Positions 19,314-29,131 of a stretch of DNA of 64,000 nucleotides are shown in pieces (within the stretch, counting starts at the first letter, position 1; every line of letters begins with the position of its first letter). The DNA is from Cobetia sp. cqz5-12 (GTDB lineage Bacteria > Pseudomonadota > Gammaproteobacteria > Pseudomonadales > Halomonadaceae): assembly GCF_016495405.1 (NCBI RefSeq), contig NZ_CP044522.1, positions 806,001 to 870,000 on the forward strand, written 5' to 3'. Made by a program: the position numbers and the translations under genes. The notes beneath the pieces were generated by a model. That model had not been told where the DNA came from. It saw nothing but the letters and a program-made list of their open reading frames with translations, and made no database searches.

Positions 19314-19910
19314 ATGTCAGATCAAGCTGTGAATCGAGGGCGACGCCGCTTCCTCGTCAGCGCAACCACCGTGGTCGGGGCGGTAGGGGTGGTCGGTATC
19401 GCAACGCCCTTCCTGGCGTCCTGGCAGCCAAGTGCGCGTGCCCGTGCGGCGGGCGCGCCTGTCACGGCGGATATCTCGCGGCTGGCGCCCGGCCAGCAGA
19501 TGACCATCGAATGGCGCGGCAAGCCGGTGTGGGTGGTGCGTCGCACCCCCGAGATGATCGCCGATATCCGCGCCATTCCCCCCGCAGAGCTGCAGGACCC
19601 CGAGTCACTGCGTCCCCAGCAGCCCCCCTATGTCGATGCCGTGCTGCGTTCCATCAAGCCGGAATATGTGGTGTTGGTGGGTATCTGCACGCACCTGGGC
19701 TGCTCGCCTGGCTATCGTCCCGAGATCGGCGCGGCGGATCTTGGCGCGGACTGGCCGGGCGGCTATCTGTGTGCCTGTCATGGGTCCAAGTTCGATCTCG
19801 CCGGGCGAGTCTTTACCGGAGTGCCGGCGCCTTCGAATCTGGAGGTGCCGCCGCATCGCTACGAGAGTGAGCAGGTGCTGGTGGTGGGTGTCGACGAGGA
19901 GGCTGCCTGA
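19314..19910 (+). CDS. petA: Ubiquinol-cytochrome c reductase Rieske iron-sulfur subunit
   Basis: A 198-residue Rieske protein of the cytochrome bc1 complex. The N terminus NRGRRRFLVSATT followed by a hydrophobic helix looks like a Tat signal-anchor. The 2Fe-2S ligands are in CTHLGC (C125, H127; C130 disulfide) and CACHGS (C153, H156; C155 disulfide). The ATG at 19314 has GGGAG upstream; a TTG at 19296 is possible. Its TGA overlaps petB (TGATG). Confidence 0.97.
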   Translation: MSDQAVNRGRRRFLVSATTVVGAVGVVGIATPFLASWQPSARARAAGAPVTADISRLAPGQQMTIEWRGKPVWVVRRTPEMIADIRAIPPAELQDPESLRPQQPPYVDAVLRSIKPEYVVLVGICTHLGCSPGYRPEIGAADLGADWPGGYLCACHGSKFDLAGRVFTGVPAPSNLEVPPHRYESEQVLVVGVDEEAA

Positions 19911-21172
19911 TGGGGAATCCAAACCGTGCCAAGGCGCCACGCGGCATCATGCGCTGGATCGATGATCGCCTGCCGGCCACCCAGTTTCTGCAGGACCACC
20001 TGACCGGCTACTACGCGCCGAAGAACTTCAACTTCTTCTACTTCTTCGGCTCGCTGGCCTTGCTGGTGCTGGTCAATCAGATATTGACCGGCATCTGGCT
20101 GACGATGAGCTATACGCCGAGTGCCGAGGAGGCCTTTGCCTCCATCGAGTACATTATGCGCGATGTGGAGTACGGCTGGCTGATCCGCTACATGCATTCC
20201 ACCGGTGCCTCGGCCTTCTTCGTGGTCATCTATCTGCACATGTTCCGTGGCCTGCTGTATGGCTCCTACCGCGCGCCTCGCGAGCTGGTATGGATCTTCG
20301 GCATGTGCATCTATCTGGCGCTGATGGCCGAGGCCTTCATGGGCTATCTGCTGCCCTGGGGGCAGATGTCCTACTGGGGCGCGCAGGTAATCATCTCGCT
20401 GTTCACGGCGATTCCGGTCATCGGGGCAGACCTGGCGCAGATGATTCGTGGCGACTACCTGATCTCGGGCATCACCCTGAACCGCTTCTTTGCGTTGCAT
20501 GTCATCGCCTTGCCGCTGGTGATCGTCGGGCTGGTGGTGCTGCACCTGGTGGCGCTGCACGAGGTGGGCTCAAACAATCCGGATGGCATCGAGATCAAGG
20601 ACCGGAAGGATGAAGCGGGGCAGCCGCTGGATGGCATTCCGTTCCATCCCTATTACACGGTGAAGGACCTCGTCGGTGTCGGCGTCTTCCTGTTCGTGTT
20701 CTGTGCGGTGATCTTCTACTTCCCCGAAGGTGGCGGCTACTTCCTGGAAACGCCGAACTTCGAGCCGGCCAATTCGCTCAAGACGCCCGAGCACATCGCG
20801 CCGGTGTGGTACTTCACGCCGTTCTACGCCATGTTGCGCGCGGTCAATTATCCGCTGTTCGGCGTGGATGCCAAGTTCTGGGGCGTGGTGGTCATGGGGC
20901 TGGCGATCGCCATCCTGTTCGTGTTGCCGTGGCTGGATCGCTCGGCGGTGCGCTCGATCCGCTACAAGGGCTGGCTGTCGCGTATCGCCATCGTCATCTT
21001 CGTGGTCAGTTTCGTGACGCTGGGCGTGCTGGGGGTGATGCCGCCCACGCAGGAGCGCACGATCATCGCGCAGCTGGCGACCGTGGCATATTTCGCCTTC
21101 TTCATACTGATGCCGCTGTATACGCGCTTCGAGACGACGCGAGCGGTGCCTGACAGGGTGACGGGCCGATGA
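19910..21172 (+). CDS. petB: Cytochrome b of the bc1 complex
   Basis: A 420-residue integral membrane subunit with the quinol oxidation and reduction sites. The four haem-ligand His residues are visible as H96 and H110 in helix B and H197 and H212 in helix D. The Qo-site motif reads PVWY (298-301) in place of the mitochondrial PEWY. Eight or more hydrophobic helices are present. It overlaps petA by one base and petC by four. Confidence 0.97.
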   Translation: MGNPNRAKAPRGIMRWIDDRLPATQFLQDHLTGYYAPKNFNFFYFFGSLALLVLVNQILTGIWLTMSYTPSAEEAFASIEYIMRDVEYGWLIRYMHSTGASAFFVVIYLHMFRGLLYGSYRAPRELVWIFGMCIYLALMAEAFMGYLLPWGQMSYWGAQVIISLFTAIPVIGADLAQMIRGDYLISGITLNRFFALHVIALPLVIVGLVVLHLVALHEVGSNNPDGIEIKDRKDEAGQPLDGIPFHPYYTVKDLVGVGVFLFVFCAVIFYFPEGGGYFLETPNFEPANSLKTPEHIAPVWYFTPFYAMLRAVNYPLFGVDAKFWGVVVMGLAIAILFVLPWLDRSAVRSIRYKGWLSRIAIVIFVVSFVTLGVLGVMPPTQERTIIAQLATVAYFAFFILMPLYTRFETTRAVPDRVTGR

Positions 21173-21981
21173 GTGCGCTGATGGGTGGGTCAAGGGAGTG
21201 GCTCAAACACGGGTTGGCAGCAGGGTTGCTGGCCGCAGTGAGCCTGATGGGGTCGGGCATGGTGAGTGCGGCGAGCAGTGCGGTGCCACTGGAGACGATG
21301 CAGCCGGATCTACACGATCAGCCCTCGTTGCAGCGAGGCATGCAGCTTTACACCAATTACTGCCTCGGCTGTCATGGCCTGCAGTACCAGCGTTACTCGC
21401 GTGCCGCAGAGGACCTGGGAATGCCCGAGGACCTGGTCGAGCAATATCTGATTCTCTCGCCAGCGCTCAAGATCAATGACACCATGCGCACGGGCATGCA
21501 GAAAGAAGACGCGGCCGGCTGGTTCGGCACGCCGCCACCGGATCTGTCGCTCGAGGCGCGTCTGCGCGGCACTGACTGGATCTACACCTATCTGAAGAGC
21601 TTCTATCGCGACGCGTCACGTCCGTGGGGCGTGAACAATGCGGTCTTCCCTCAGGTCGGCATGCCGCATGTGCTGGAATCGCTGCAGGGCGTGCAGGAAA
21701 AGGTCTGTGGGCAGACTGATATGGCGGTAGCGGGGGCGGAGATCGATCCCGACACGGGGCGTTATGCGTCCTGTGATATTCTAGAGATCACTCAGCCTGG
21801 CAGCATGACGGCAGGGGAGTTTGATCAGGCGATGTGGGATCTGACCAATTTTCTGGCCTATGTCGGCGAGCCTTCGCGACTCAAGGCTGAGAGCATGGCC
21901 CCCAAGGTGTTAGTATTCATTATGATCTTTACCTTGCTGGCGTATCTTCTCAAGAAGGAATACTGGCGCGACATTCATTGA
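21169..21981 (+). CDS. petC: Cytochrome c1
   Basis: A 270-residue haem protein of the bc1 complex. It has a cleavable signal region (about 1-35), the haem-binding CLGCH (65-69), a Met ligand probably in VGMPHVLESL, and a C-terminal membrane anchor (VLVFIMIFTLLAYLLKKEYW). It passes electrons from the Rieske centre to soluble cytochromes. Last gene of petABC. Confidence 0.97.
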   Translation: MSALMGGSREWLKHGLAAGLLAAVSLMGSGMVSAASSAVPLETMQPDLHDQPSLQRGMQLYTNYCLGCHGLQYQRYSRAAEDLGMPEDLVEQYLILSPALKINDTMRTGMQKEDAAGWFGTPPPDLSLEARLRGTDWIYTYLKSFYRDASRPWGVNNAVFPQVGMPHVLESLQGVQEKVCGQTDMAVAGAEIDPDTGRYASCDILEITQPGSMTAGEFDQAMWDLTNFLAYVGEPSRLKAESMAPKVLVFIMIFTLLAYLLKKEYWRDIH

Positions 21982-22028
21982 TGGCCCCCGGGGCGGGGTC
22001 TCAGTGATAATGGCGAGCCGGCAGTGAC

Positions 22029-22056
22029 GGGCGCGCGGCTGATCAGTCGCGCGCCC
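22029..22056. terminator. Strong inverted repeat after petC
   Basis: GGGCGCGCG (22029-22037) pairs with CGCGCGCCC (22048-22056), and the centre CTGATCAG is itself palindromic, so the dyad covers 28 bp with one G-T pair. It lies in the 215-bp petC-sspA gap and has no T tract. It is a likely 3'-end structure for petABC. Confidence 0.5.
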
Positions 22057-22196
22057 GCTTGCGTCGCCTTGAGGTGGCGCAGGCTGACCCTCTGGCAGGG
22101 CCCGTTGTGACAAGGGCAGGCCAGAGGAAACTTATCCCCGTTTGTCAGGCCAAAAGCTGACACGGGCATGTCTCGAACAGATGCGAGGACAGTTTC

Positions 22197-22823
22197 ATGG
22201 GTGTTGTGGCCAAGCGTTCATCGATGACCTTCTACTCCGGTGGTGACGACCACTTCAGCCACCGTGTACGGATCGTGCTGGCCGAGAAGGGTGTGGCAGT
22301 CGATATCATTGATGTGGATGATGACAGCCGTCCGGCCGAACTGGCCGACCTGAACCCGTACAACAGTGTGCCGACGCTGCTGGATCGTGACCTGGTGCTC
22401 TACGAGTCCAAGGTCATGATGGAATATCTGGACGAGCGTTTCCCGCATCCGCCGCTGTTGCCGGTGTATCCGGTGGCGCGCGCCCAGAGCCGTCTGTGGA
22501 TGCATCGCATCGAGCGCGAATGGGTGCCGATGATGGAAACCATCCAGACCGGCACCAAGAAGGAAGCCGACAAGGCGCGCAAGGAATTGCGTGAAAGCCT
22601 GATCGGCATTTCCCCGATCTTCGACGACATGCCGTTCTTCATGAGCGACGAGTTCTCACTGGTGGACACCTGCATTGCCCCGATCCTGTGGCGCTTGCCG
22701 GCACTGGGAATCGAGCTGCCGGAGAAGCAGGTCAAGCCGCTGCTGACCTACATGGAGCGGTTGTTCGGGCGTGATGCCTTCAAGGCGTCGCTGTCCGAGG
22801 CCGAGCGCGAGATGCGCATCTGA
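22197..22823 (+). CDS. sspA: Stringent starvation protein A
   Basis: A 208-residue glutathione-S-transferase-fold protein that binds RNA polymerase and modulates stationary-phase and stress transcription in E. coli. Family segments are [61 protein letters not shown] (residues ~50-88) and the PHP motif. The first nine residues precede an internal Met, so 22224 is an alternative start. It is upstream of sspB and downstream of petABC as in Pseudomonas. Confidence 0.96.
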   Translation: MGVVAKRSSMTFYSGGDDHFSHRVRIVLAEKGVAVDIIDVDDDSRPAELADLNPYNSVPTLLDRDLVLYESKVMMEYLDERFPHPPLLPVYPVARAQSRLWMHRIEREWVPMMETIQTGTKKEADKARKELRESLIGISPIFDDMPFFMSDEFSLVDTCIAPILWRLPALGIELPEKQVKPLLTYMERLFGRDAFKASLSEAEREMRI

Positions 22824-22831
22824 TCCGTGCG

Positions 22832-22861
22832 TGATCCTTCGGTCACTGATCGATCGGTCAC
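22832..22861. repeat. 15-bp tandem duplication after the sspA stop
   Basis: TGATCCTTCGGTCAC is followed directly by TGATCGATCGGTCAC. A partial copy TGATCCGTGCG (22821-22831) precedes them and starts at the sspA stop codon. Confidence 0.55.
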
Positions 22862-22990
22862 GCATTCGGGCTTTCGCCCTCGCTCATCAGTCTGAGGTCG
22901 ATGGATGTGAGCGATGTGCGGGGCGTTGGCCCGTTGGCGGAATGGACTTCGGTCGTCGCTGACACTCATTGCAGTTCAAGAGGTTCTCCC

Positions 22991-23587
22991 ATGCTTTCCA
23001 GTCGCCCTTATCTGGCACGCGCACTCTACGAGTGGCTGCTGGATAACGACAATACGCCGTACATCGTGGTGGACGCCGAGCAGGAAGGTGTCCAGGTGCC
23101 GCGGCAACACGTCCAGAACGGTCAGATCGTGCTCAATATCGCACCCGGTGCGGTGCGTGATCTGTTGATCGCCAATGAAGGGGTCAGCTTCAATGCCCGC
23201 TTCGGTGGTCAGCCGATGCACGTCAGCGTGCCGACGACGGCCCTGGTCGCGCTGTATTCGCGTGAAAACGGTGTCGGTATGGTCTTCGGTCACGAGCCGG
23301 TGATGCCGGGTGCCGATGAGATGACCTTCGGTGAAGCCGCGCCAGATGCCGAGCCGGCCGCCACAGCGCGCCCGACGCTGGCCAGTGTCGGCAGTGCGCC
23401 CGTCGAGGAAGAGGTGCCTGCCTCGGAATCAGCGGATGCGTCCGTCGAGACAAGCTCAGGCGCTGATGCCGAAGCCGCCGATGAAGAGCAGGCGTCGGAC
23501 TCGGCCAGCGACGAGCAGGGTGCTGATGACAATGATCAGCCCAAGCCGCCGCGCAAGGGCCGTCCTTCGCTGCGCGTGATCAAGTAA
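22991..23587 (+). CDS. sspB: ClpXP protease specificity-enhancing factor SspB
   Basis: A 198-residue adaptor that delivers ssrA-tagged and other substrates to ClpXP. The folded domain (about 1-110) carries SSRPYLARALYEWLLDNDNTPYIVVD and GVSFNARFGGQPMHVSVP. A long acidic disordered linker rich in Ala, Glu, Ser and Asp follows. The C terminus GRPSLRVIK is the conserved ClpX-binding tail. The ATG at 22991 follows AGAGG; the frame is open to 22901 without family support. Confidence 0.96.
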   Translation: MLSSRPYLARALYEWLLDNDNTPYIVVDAEQEGVQVPRQHVQNGQIVLNIAPGAVRDLLIANEGVSFNARFGGQPMHVSVPTTALVALYSRENGVGMVFGHEPVMPGADEMTFGEAAPDAEPAATARPTLASVGSAPVEEEVPASESADASVETSSGADAEAADEEQASDSASDEQGADDNDQPKPPRKGRPSLRVIK

Positions 23588-23651
23588 TCACGTCGGCAGG
23601 TGGGGGCGATGGACGAGGGTTGGTCATTGTCCGCCTGATGTCGCTCCTGTC

Positions 23652-23695
23652 ATGAAAAATGCCCCGCAGGCTTCGGCCTGCGGGGCATTTTTCAT
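23652..23695. terminator. Bidirectional terminator between sspB and the BON lipoprotein gene
   Basis: A perfect 20-bp stem (23652-23671 with 23676-23695) closes a TTCG tetraloop, with A5 on the left and T5 on the right. It serves convergent genes. Confidence 0.95.
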
Positions 23696-23710
23696 TCTGG
23701 GTGCTATTTA

Positions 23711-23776
23711 TTCAGGGTACGTTTCGTTCAGGGCGCTTTTCGTTCAGGGCGCTTTGCATGTCAGGCATGTCAGGCA
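23711..23776. repeat. 16-bp tandem repeat (3 copies) plus a 9-bp duplication
   Basis: TTCAGGGTACGTTTCG, TTCAGGGCGCTTTTCG and TTCAGGGCGCTTTGCA are contiguous at 23711-23758. They are followed by TGTCAGGCA twice (23759-23776). The array starts 15 bases after the terminator and ends 20 bases before the stop of the BON gene. Confidence 0.7.
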
Positions 23777-23795
23777 TGCAAGCGCGCCACCTCGA

Positions 23796-24374
23796 TCAGT
23801 CCAGGTACTCGAAGACCTTGGCGATACGCTGGATGCCGCCGACTTCAGAGACCTTGCTGACGATCTGGTCGGCTTCGGCGCGGGTCACGATACCCATCAG
23901 GTAGACGCTGGCATTCTCGGTGAGTACCAGGATGCGACCGGAGTCGATGTTGGCATCCGCCGCCAGCGTGGCCTTGACGCGCGTGGTCAGCCAGGTGTCC
24001 TGCACGCGTTGGCTGGCCGGGGCATTGGCGCTGATTTCCAGCGCATTGTGCACCTGACGCACGCGACGCACGTCCTTGGCGATGTCCGTGGCCTTCTGCT
24101 TCAGCTCGTCGCTGGCGACCTGGCCGGTCAGCAGCACCATGCCGTTGTAGGAGTTCACGTTGACGTGGGCATCATTGAAGCGGGCATCGGTCTTGCCGAG
24201 ATTGACCTCGATCTTGGTCTCGATGCTCTCGTCTTCCACCTGGGCGCCCAGGGTGCGATCGCCATAGTCTTCGTCGATCGGGCCGCTGTTGGTCAGGTCG
24301 GCGACGGTGGTGCAGCCGGCTAGCGTCAGGAAGCCGGCGGTGGCCATGAGGGAAAGCAGATTCTTGGGCGTCAT
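23796..24374 (-). CDS. Outer-membrane BON-domain lipoprotein (DolP/YraP-like)
   Basis: A 192-residue lipoprotein. The signal peptide ends in the lipobox LAGC (Cys near residue 19) and is followed by two BON domains (about 45-115 and 120-190: VNVNSYNGMVLLTGQV and SGRILVLTENASVYLMGIVTRAEAD). E. coli DolP has the same layout, binds anionic phospholipids and supports outer-membrane integrity. The ATG at 24374 has GGAG upstream and puts the lipobox at the right place. It is encoded with diaA-yraN-lpoA, as yraP is in E. coli. Confidence 0.93.
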   Translation of the reverse strand: MTPKNLLSLMATAGFLTLAGCTTVADLTNSGPIDEDYGDRTLGAQVEDESIETKIEVNLGKTDARFNDAHVNVNSYNGMVLLTGQVASDELKQKATDIAKDVRRVRQVHNALEISANAPASQRVQDTWLTTRVKATLAADANIDSGRILVLTENASVYLMGIVTRAEADQIVSKVSEVGGIQRIAKVFEYLD

Positions 24375-24411
24375 GCCGTTTTCTCCTGGTGAATGCCGTG
24401 GGGCGCGCGGA

Positions 24412-25026
<615 letters not shown>

Positions 25027-25428
25027 TCAGAACGCTTCGAAGGCGTGGCGAATCCAGTGAATGGATCGAGGGGAGGTCCCCTCCACGCCTACCACGTCGA
25101 AGCGGCAGGAACATGATAGCCCGTGCTGGGCCAGATAAAAACGCGCGGCAGTGATCAGCCGGCGTTGCTTGGTGTGGGTCACGCTTTCCAGCGCGCTGCC
25201 GAACCGGGAATTGGCCCGGTAGCGCACCTCGATGAAGACAAGGGTCTCGGCGTCACGCATGATCAGGTCGATCTCGCCGCCCTTGGCATGCTGGTTGCGC
25301 GTGACGGGTGTCAGGCCACGCGCTGCCAGCCATTGTTCTACCTCCGCCTCGATGACGGCGCCGCGCGCTCGGGCGCGACGCTGGGGAGGCGGGTGCGCCT
25401 TGCCAGAGGGCGAGTCGGCGCGTGTCAT
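25027..25428 (-). CDS. yraN: UPF0102 family endonuclease-like protein YraN
   Basis: A 133-residue protein with the nuclease-like core GGEIDLIMRDAETLVFIEVRYRANSRFGSALESVTHTKQRRL (about residues 50-90), resembling Holliday-junction resolvase folds with D and ExR residues. The biochemical role is not established. It lies one base after the lpoA stop and 21 bases before diaA. Confidence 0.92.
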   Translation of the reverse strand: MTRADSPSGKAHPPPQRRARARGAVIEAEVEQWLAARGLTPVTRNQHAKGGEIDLIMRDAETLVFIEVRYRANSRFGSALESVTHTKQRRLITAARFYLAQHGLSCSCRFDVVGVEGTSPRSIHWIRHAFEAF

Positions 25429-25429
25429 G

Positions 25430-27331
25430 TCAGGGCGTGTAGGCTTCGACGGTGCGGCTGTTGGCGCCTTTCAGTGGCGGACGCGGTACGCCACCTCTGA
25501 ATTCAGCCCAGGGCAGCGTGCGCTCGATGCGGCCATCGTGGCGCGGGAAGAGGCTGCCTGTGGCGCCGAAGAGTTCGCCGCCCGCTCCGGCCAGCATCAG
25601 CGGTACGCGCTGGGCCAGACGATAGGCATCGACCCCCATGGCGTTGAGCTTGAGCATGCGCGGTGAAGCATCGGACAGGGCGCGATAGGTGTCGGCTTCC
25701 GGCAGGGATGCCTTGCCACCGGAGGAGGCCTCCGGCACTTCCCAGGGAATGTCCACGAAGTCGACGCCATTGAGGTCGCCGTCCTGATCGGGCTGCGGTG
25801 CGCCGTCATAGAGATGGGAAGTGCCGTAGATCGGCAGGTCGCCCGCGTAGTAGAAGTCCAGCATCGGCGGCACCTGACGCGCATAGCTCGGTAGCGCCAA
25901 GAGGAAGATCATGTCGATGTTGCCGGAATGGGCGCGGCCGTATCTGCTGCCGGATTTCTTGGCGGACTTCATGCGCGCCTGATCCTGGTTCGAGACCGAC
26001 AGCAGGTCCTTGACGGCTGAACTGACGGCACCCTTGGGGTTGTAGCGCTCGACGGAGACGATGTCGCCACCTTCCTGCTCGAAGCGGTCGCGGAAGGCAC
26101 TGTAGACGCGTTGGCCCCAGGCATTGTTGGGCACCAGCGCGGCGGCGCCACGATGGCCGTCGAGAGCAGCTCGCAGGGCGACCTGGCGGGCTTCGTCCTC
26201 GGCGGAAAGGCCGTACTGGAACAGGTTGTCGGCACGGTTGCTGTCGTGGGTGCCGTAGTTGAGGGCCAGGGTCGGCAGCGGCAGGCTGTTCTGGGTCTCG
26301 AGCTGGCTGACCAGCTTCTTGTCCAGCGGGCCGAGCACGACCTGAGCGCCATCCATGGTGGCACGGGCATACAGAGTCTTGAGGTCCGCGCTCGAGGTGT
26401 CATAGAAACTCAGCTGCGGCGTGGCCTCGGCATTGTCGATGGCGCTGCGATGGCGTGCCTCGATGCCTTCACGGATGGCCTGGGCGATCCGCTTGAGCGA
26501 ACCGGACTCGGGCAGGAAGACGGCAATCTTGCGCACTTCCTGGCCGGAGAGCTCGCGCAGATCGAGAATGCCCTGCGGCATCTGGCGCGCGGCGGGATGC
26601 TGCGGGTTGGCGTCCGACCAGTCGTTGATGGCGGAGAACATCTGATCGATGTTGCCGCCGAAGCGACGCTGCAGGCGCAGCAGGTCCGTCCAGCCGCTGG
26701 CGGTCGGGCTGGCGCTGGCCAGCTCATTGAGCTGACTGGGAGACAGGCGAGTGAGCTGTTCCCACAGGGTGTCGTTGATGCTCAGGTCATCGCTGTCAGC
26801 CTGCAGGGCGATCAGGGTCTGAGCGCTGGCCAGAGGCTCACCGACCATGCCGAGTGCCAGCCCGCGACGCTTGCGCAGCGTGCGTTGGTCATCGCTGGAT
26901 ATCTGGATGCCGTCCTCGAGCACGGAGGTCGCCAGGATCGTGTTCCAGCCATCCTGCTGTTCAAGGGCGATGCGCGACAGCAGCAGGGCCCATTGCACGC
27001 GTTCCTGCGGCTCGAGGCTTGCCGGGTCGATGTCGGATGCGATGGTGATCGCCTGCGCGTTGTCGCCGCTGCGTGCTAGGATGTCCGCAGCTTGCAGGCG
27101 CGTACTGGCCGCTTGCTGACCCTGTTGCTGCTCGGCCTGAGCGAGCAGGGCATCGGCACCGGGGCCGCTGGAAAGCGGAGACTGTCCGGCACACCCTGCC
27201 AGCAGCAGGGCGGAGGCGGCGAGGCCTGCCAGCGTGCGCAGGCCGGAACGTGAACGGCGCGCGGCCTCCTGCCGGATGGCTGACGAAGTGCCCAGCGTGT
27301 TGGCTGATGCACGATTCCATGTCTGGCGCAT
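25430..27331 (-). CDS. lpoA: Penicillin-binding protein activator LpoA
   Basis: A 633-residue outer-membrane lipoprotein that reaches across the periplasm to stimulate PBP1a. It has an unusually long basic N terminus (about 35 residues) before the hydrophobic segment and lipobox LLLAGC (Cys near 46). An N-terminal TPR-like helical half and a C-terminal periplasmic-binding-protein-like half (from about 260, KIAVFLPESGSLKRIAQAIREGIEAR) match the family. A start closer to the lipobox is possible. First gene of the minus-strand run. Confidence 0.93.
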   Translation of the reverse strand: MRQTWNRASANTLGTSSAIRQEAARRSRSGLRTLAGLAASALLLAGCAGQSPLSSGPGADALLAQAEQQQGQQAASTRLQAADILARSGDNAQAITIASDIDPASLEPQERVQWALLLSRIALEQQDGWNTILATSVLEDGIQISSDDQRTLRKRRGLALGMVGEPLASAQTLIALQADSDDLSINDTLWEQLTRLSPSQLNELASASPTASGWTDLLRLQRRFGGNIDQMFSAINDWSDANPQHPAARQMPQGILDLRELSGQEVRKIAVFLPESGSLKRIAQAIREGIEARHRSAIDNAEATPQLSFYDTSSADLKTLYARATMDGAQVVLGPLDKKLVSQLETQNSLPLPTLALNYGTHDSNRADNLFQYGLSAEDEARQVALRAALDGHRGAAALVPNNAWGQRVYSAFRDRFEQEGGDIVSVERYNPKGAVSSAVKDLLSVSNQDQARMKSAKKSGSRYGRAHSGNIDMIFLLALPSYARQVPPMLDFYYAGDLPIYGTSHLYDGAPQPDQDGDLNGVDFVDIPWEVPEASSGGKASLPEADTYRALSDASPRMLKLNAMGVDAYRLAQRVPLMLAGAGGELFGATGSLFPRHDGRIERTLPWAEFRGGVPRPPLKGANSRTVEAYTP

Positions 27332-27527
27332 GTACGACGGTCCCTTGGCTGATGGGCGATGTGGTCAGGACTGCATCGCCGCCTACTGTGATGAAGGGTG
27401 AAAGGCATCATGGCACTCGGTCGATCAGGGCCACGCATGCAGCGTCCTTCGGATGAAATGTCCCAAGGCAATCTGCCTGTGTCTGACGACCATTTCTACC
27501 ATTGAGTTCAACGAGTCGAAGCATTGA

Positions 27528-28391
27528 ATGTCCGAGTCTTCTGAAGGCGTATTGTACGTGGTCGCCACGCCGATTGGTAACCTCGATGATCTCAGTCCCC
27601 GCGCCGCGCGGGTGCTGGGAGAAGTGGACCTGATCGCAGCCGAGGATACCCGCCACAGCGCGCGGTTGCTGCGTCACCTGGGCCTGGAAGTGCCCATGAT
27701 GTCCCTGCACGATCACAACGAACGTGGCCGTGTCGATCAGCTGTGTCAGGCGCTGGAGGCAGGCCGACGCGTCGCGCTGGTCTCCGATGCCGGCACGCCG
27801 CTGATCTCCGATCCCGGTTTCATTGTCGTGCGCGCCCTGCGCGAGCGTGGCTTCAAGGTAGTACCGTTGCCGGGGCCGTGTGCGTTGATCACCGCCCTCA
27901 GCGCGGCGGGTCTGCCGACAGATCGCTTCACCTTCGAAGGCTTTCTGGCCCACAAGGGTGGCCCGCGTCAGGCGCGCCTTGCTGCGCTGCGCGACGATAG
28001 CGCCACCCACGTGCTGTACGAGTCTCCGCATCGTATCCAGGCGTTGCTTGGCGATATTCGCGAGGTGCTGGGCGAGCGCCGGGTCGTGCTGGCCCGTGAG
28101 CTGACCAAGACCTTCGAGACCTTCCTCGATGGCACGGCGGCCGAGCTGCTGGCGCAGATGGACGCTGACAGTGATCAGACTCGCGGTGAGTTCGTGGTCA
28201 TGATCGAAGGAGCGCCGGCACGTGATGGCGACGAGGCGGCCAGTGTCGAAGGCGACGCCCTGTTGCAGGTGCTGTTCGAGGAGGGCGTCGGCGTCAAGCA
28301 GATGGCCGCCATCGCCACGCGTCTGGTGGGCGGGCGCAAGAAAGCCTGGTATGGCAAGGCGCAAGCCATGAAGGACGCAGCAGAGGAATAA
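27528..28391 (+). CDS. rsmI: 16S rRNA 2'-O-ribose C1402 methyltransferase RsmI
   Basis: A 287-residue SAM-dependent methyltransferase of the tetrapyrrole methylase fold. VVATPIGNLDDLSPRA, EDTRHSARLLRHL and VSDAGTPLISDPGF are diagnostic. It modifies C1402 in the decoding centre. It is divergent from lpoA, as in E. coli, and stands just before rnpB. Confidence 0.97.
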   Translation: MSESSEGVLYVVATPIGNLDDLSPRAARVLGEVDLIAAEDTRHSARLLRHLGLEVPMMSLHDHNERGRVDQLCQALEAGRRVALVSDAGTPLISDPGFIVVRALRERGFKVVPLPGPCALITALSAAGLPTDRFTFEGFLAHKGGPRQARLAALRDDSATHVLYESPHRIQALLGDIREVLGERRVVLARELTKTFETFLDGTAAELLAQMDADSDQTRGEFVVMIEGAPARDGDEAASVEGDALLQVLFEEGVGVKQMAAIATRLVGGRKKAWYGKAQAMKDAAEE

Positions 28392-28454
28392 GCAAACCTC
28401 TGTTACGCCAGACTTTTTTGCCGCTGCCATTGTTCGGCCTGCGCGGGCTTCGTC

Positions 28455-28483
28455 TTGTGAAAGGCCCATGACACTGGTAGTCT
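28455..28483 (+). promoter_or_regulatory. Promoter of rnpB
   Basis: TTGTGA (28455-28460), a 17-bp spacer and TAGTCT (28478-28483) with an upstream TG (extended -10, TGGTAGTCT). Initiation 7 bases downstream would fall at the 5' end of the RNase P RNA. Confidence 0.55.
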
Positions 28484-28490
28484 TGCGCGC

Positions 28491-28845
<355 letters not shown>

Positions 28846-29131
28846 CTTATAACGTCAGTGTGCTGCCAACCTTCGCGACGCGAGCGATGACAGCACACCT
28901 TGAATTCGCATGACCGGCGCCGTCCGCTGCGTGTTTCGTGAATGACCATTGCAGTTGGATGGCAACGAACACGCTGCCGTGACAGGCGCCGGTTGTCGGT
29001 TATGGCACTTGAATTCGTGTTTCAGCCGCTTGCCTGCTGCACGCAGGCGCTGTTTACGCTCTTATGCTGTCGGTGTTCTTTGCCACCGGCTCTCACTGCC
29101 CGCATCGCGTGCCAAGGTCCAGAGTTTCGTC
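28846..29131 (+). promoter_or_regulatory. rnpB-rsmH gap (286 bp) with long hairpins, no mraZ
   Basis: No MraZ-like frame is found where mraZ usually stands. Instead there is a dyad TGTGCTG/CAGCACA (28859-28897) just after rnpB, a likely processing or termination structure, and an 81-nt hairpin at 28913-28993. The motif TTGAATTCG occurs twice (28900 and 29010 area). The rsmH frame is open to 28949 but shows no family sequence before 29132. Confidence 0.6.
28913..28993. repeat. 81-nt long imperfect inverted repeat / hairpin
   Basis: ACCGGCGCC (28913-28921) pairs with GGCGCCGGT (28985-28993). GCGTGTTTCGT (28929-28939) pairs with ACGAACACGC (28965-28974) with one bulged T. TGACCAT (28943-28949) pairs with ATGGCA (28959-28964) with one bulged A. 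GTC (28922-28924) and GAC (28981-28983) also pair. About 28 base pairs are formed with small bulges and a 9-base loop. Confidence 0.7.
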
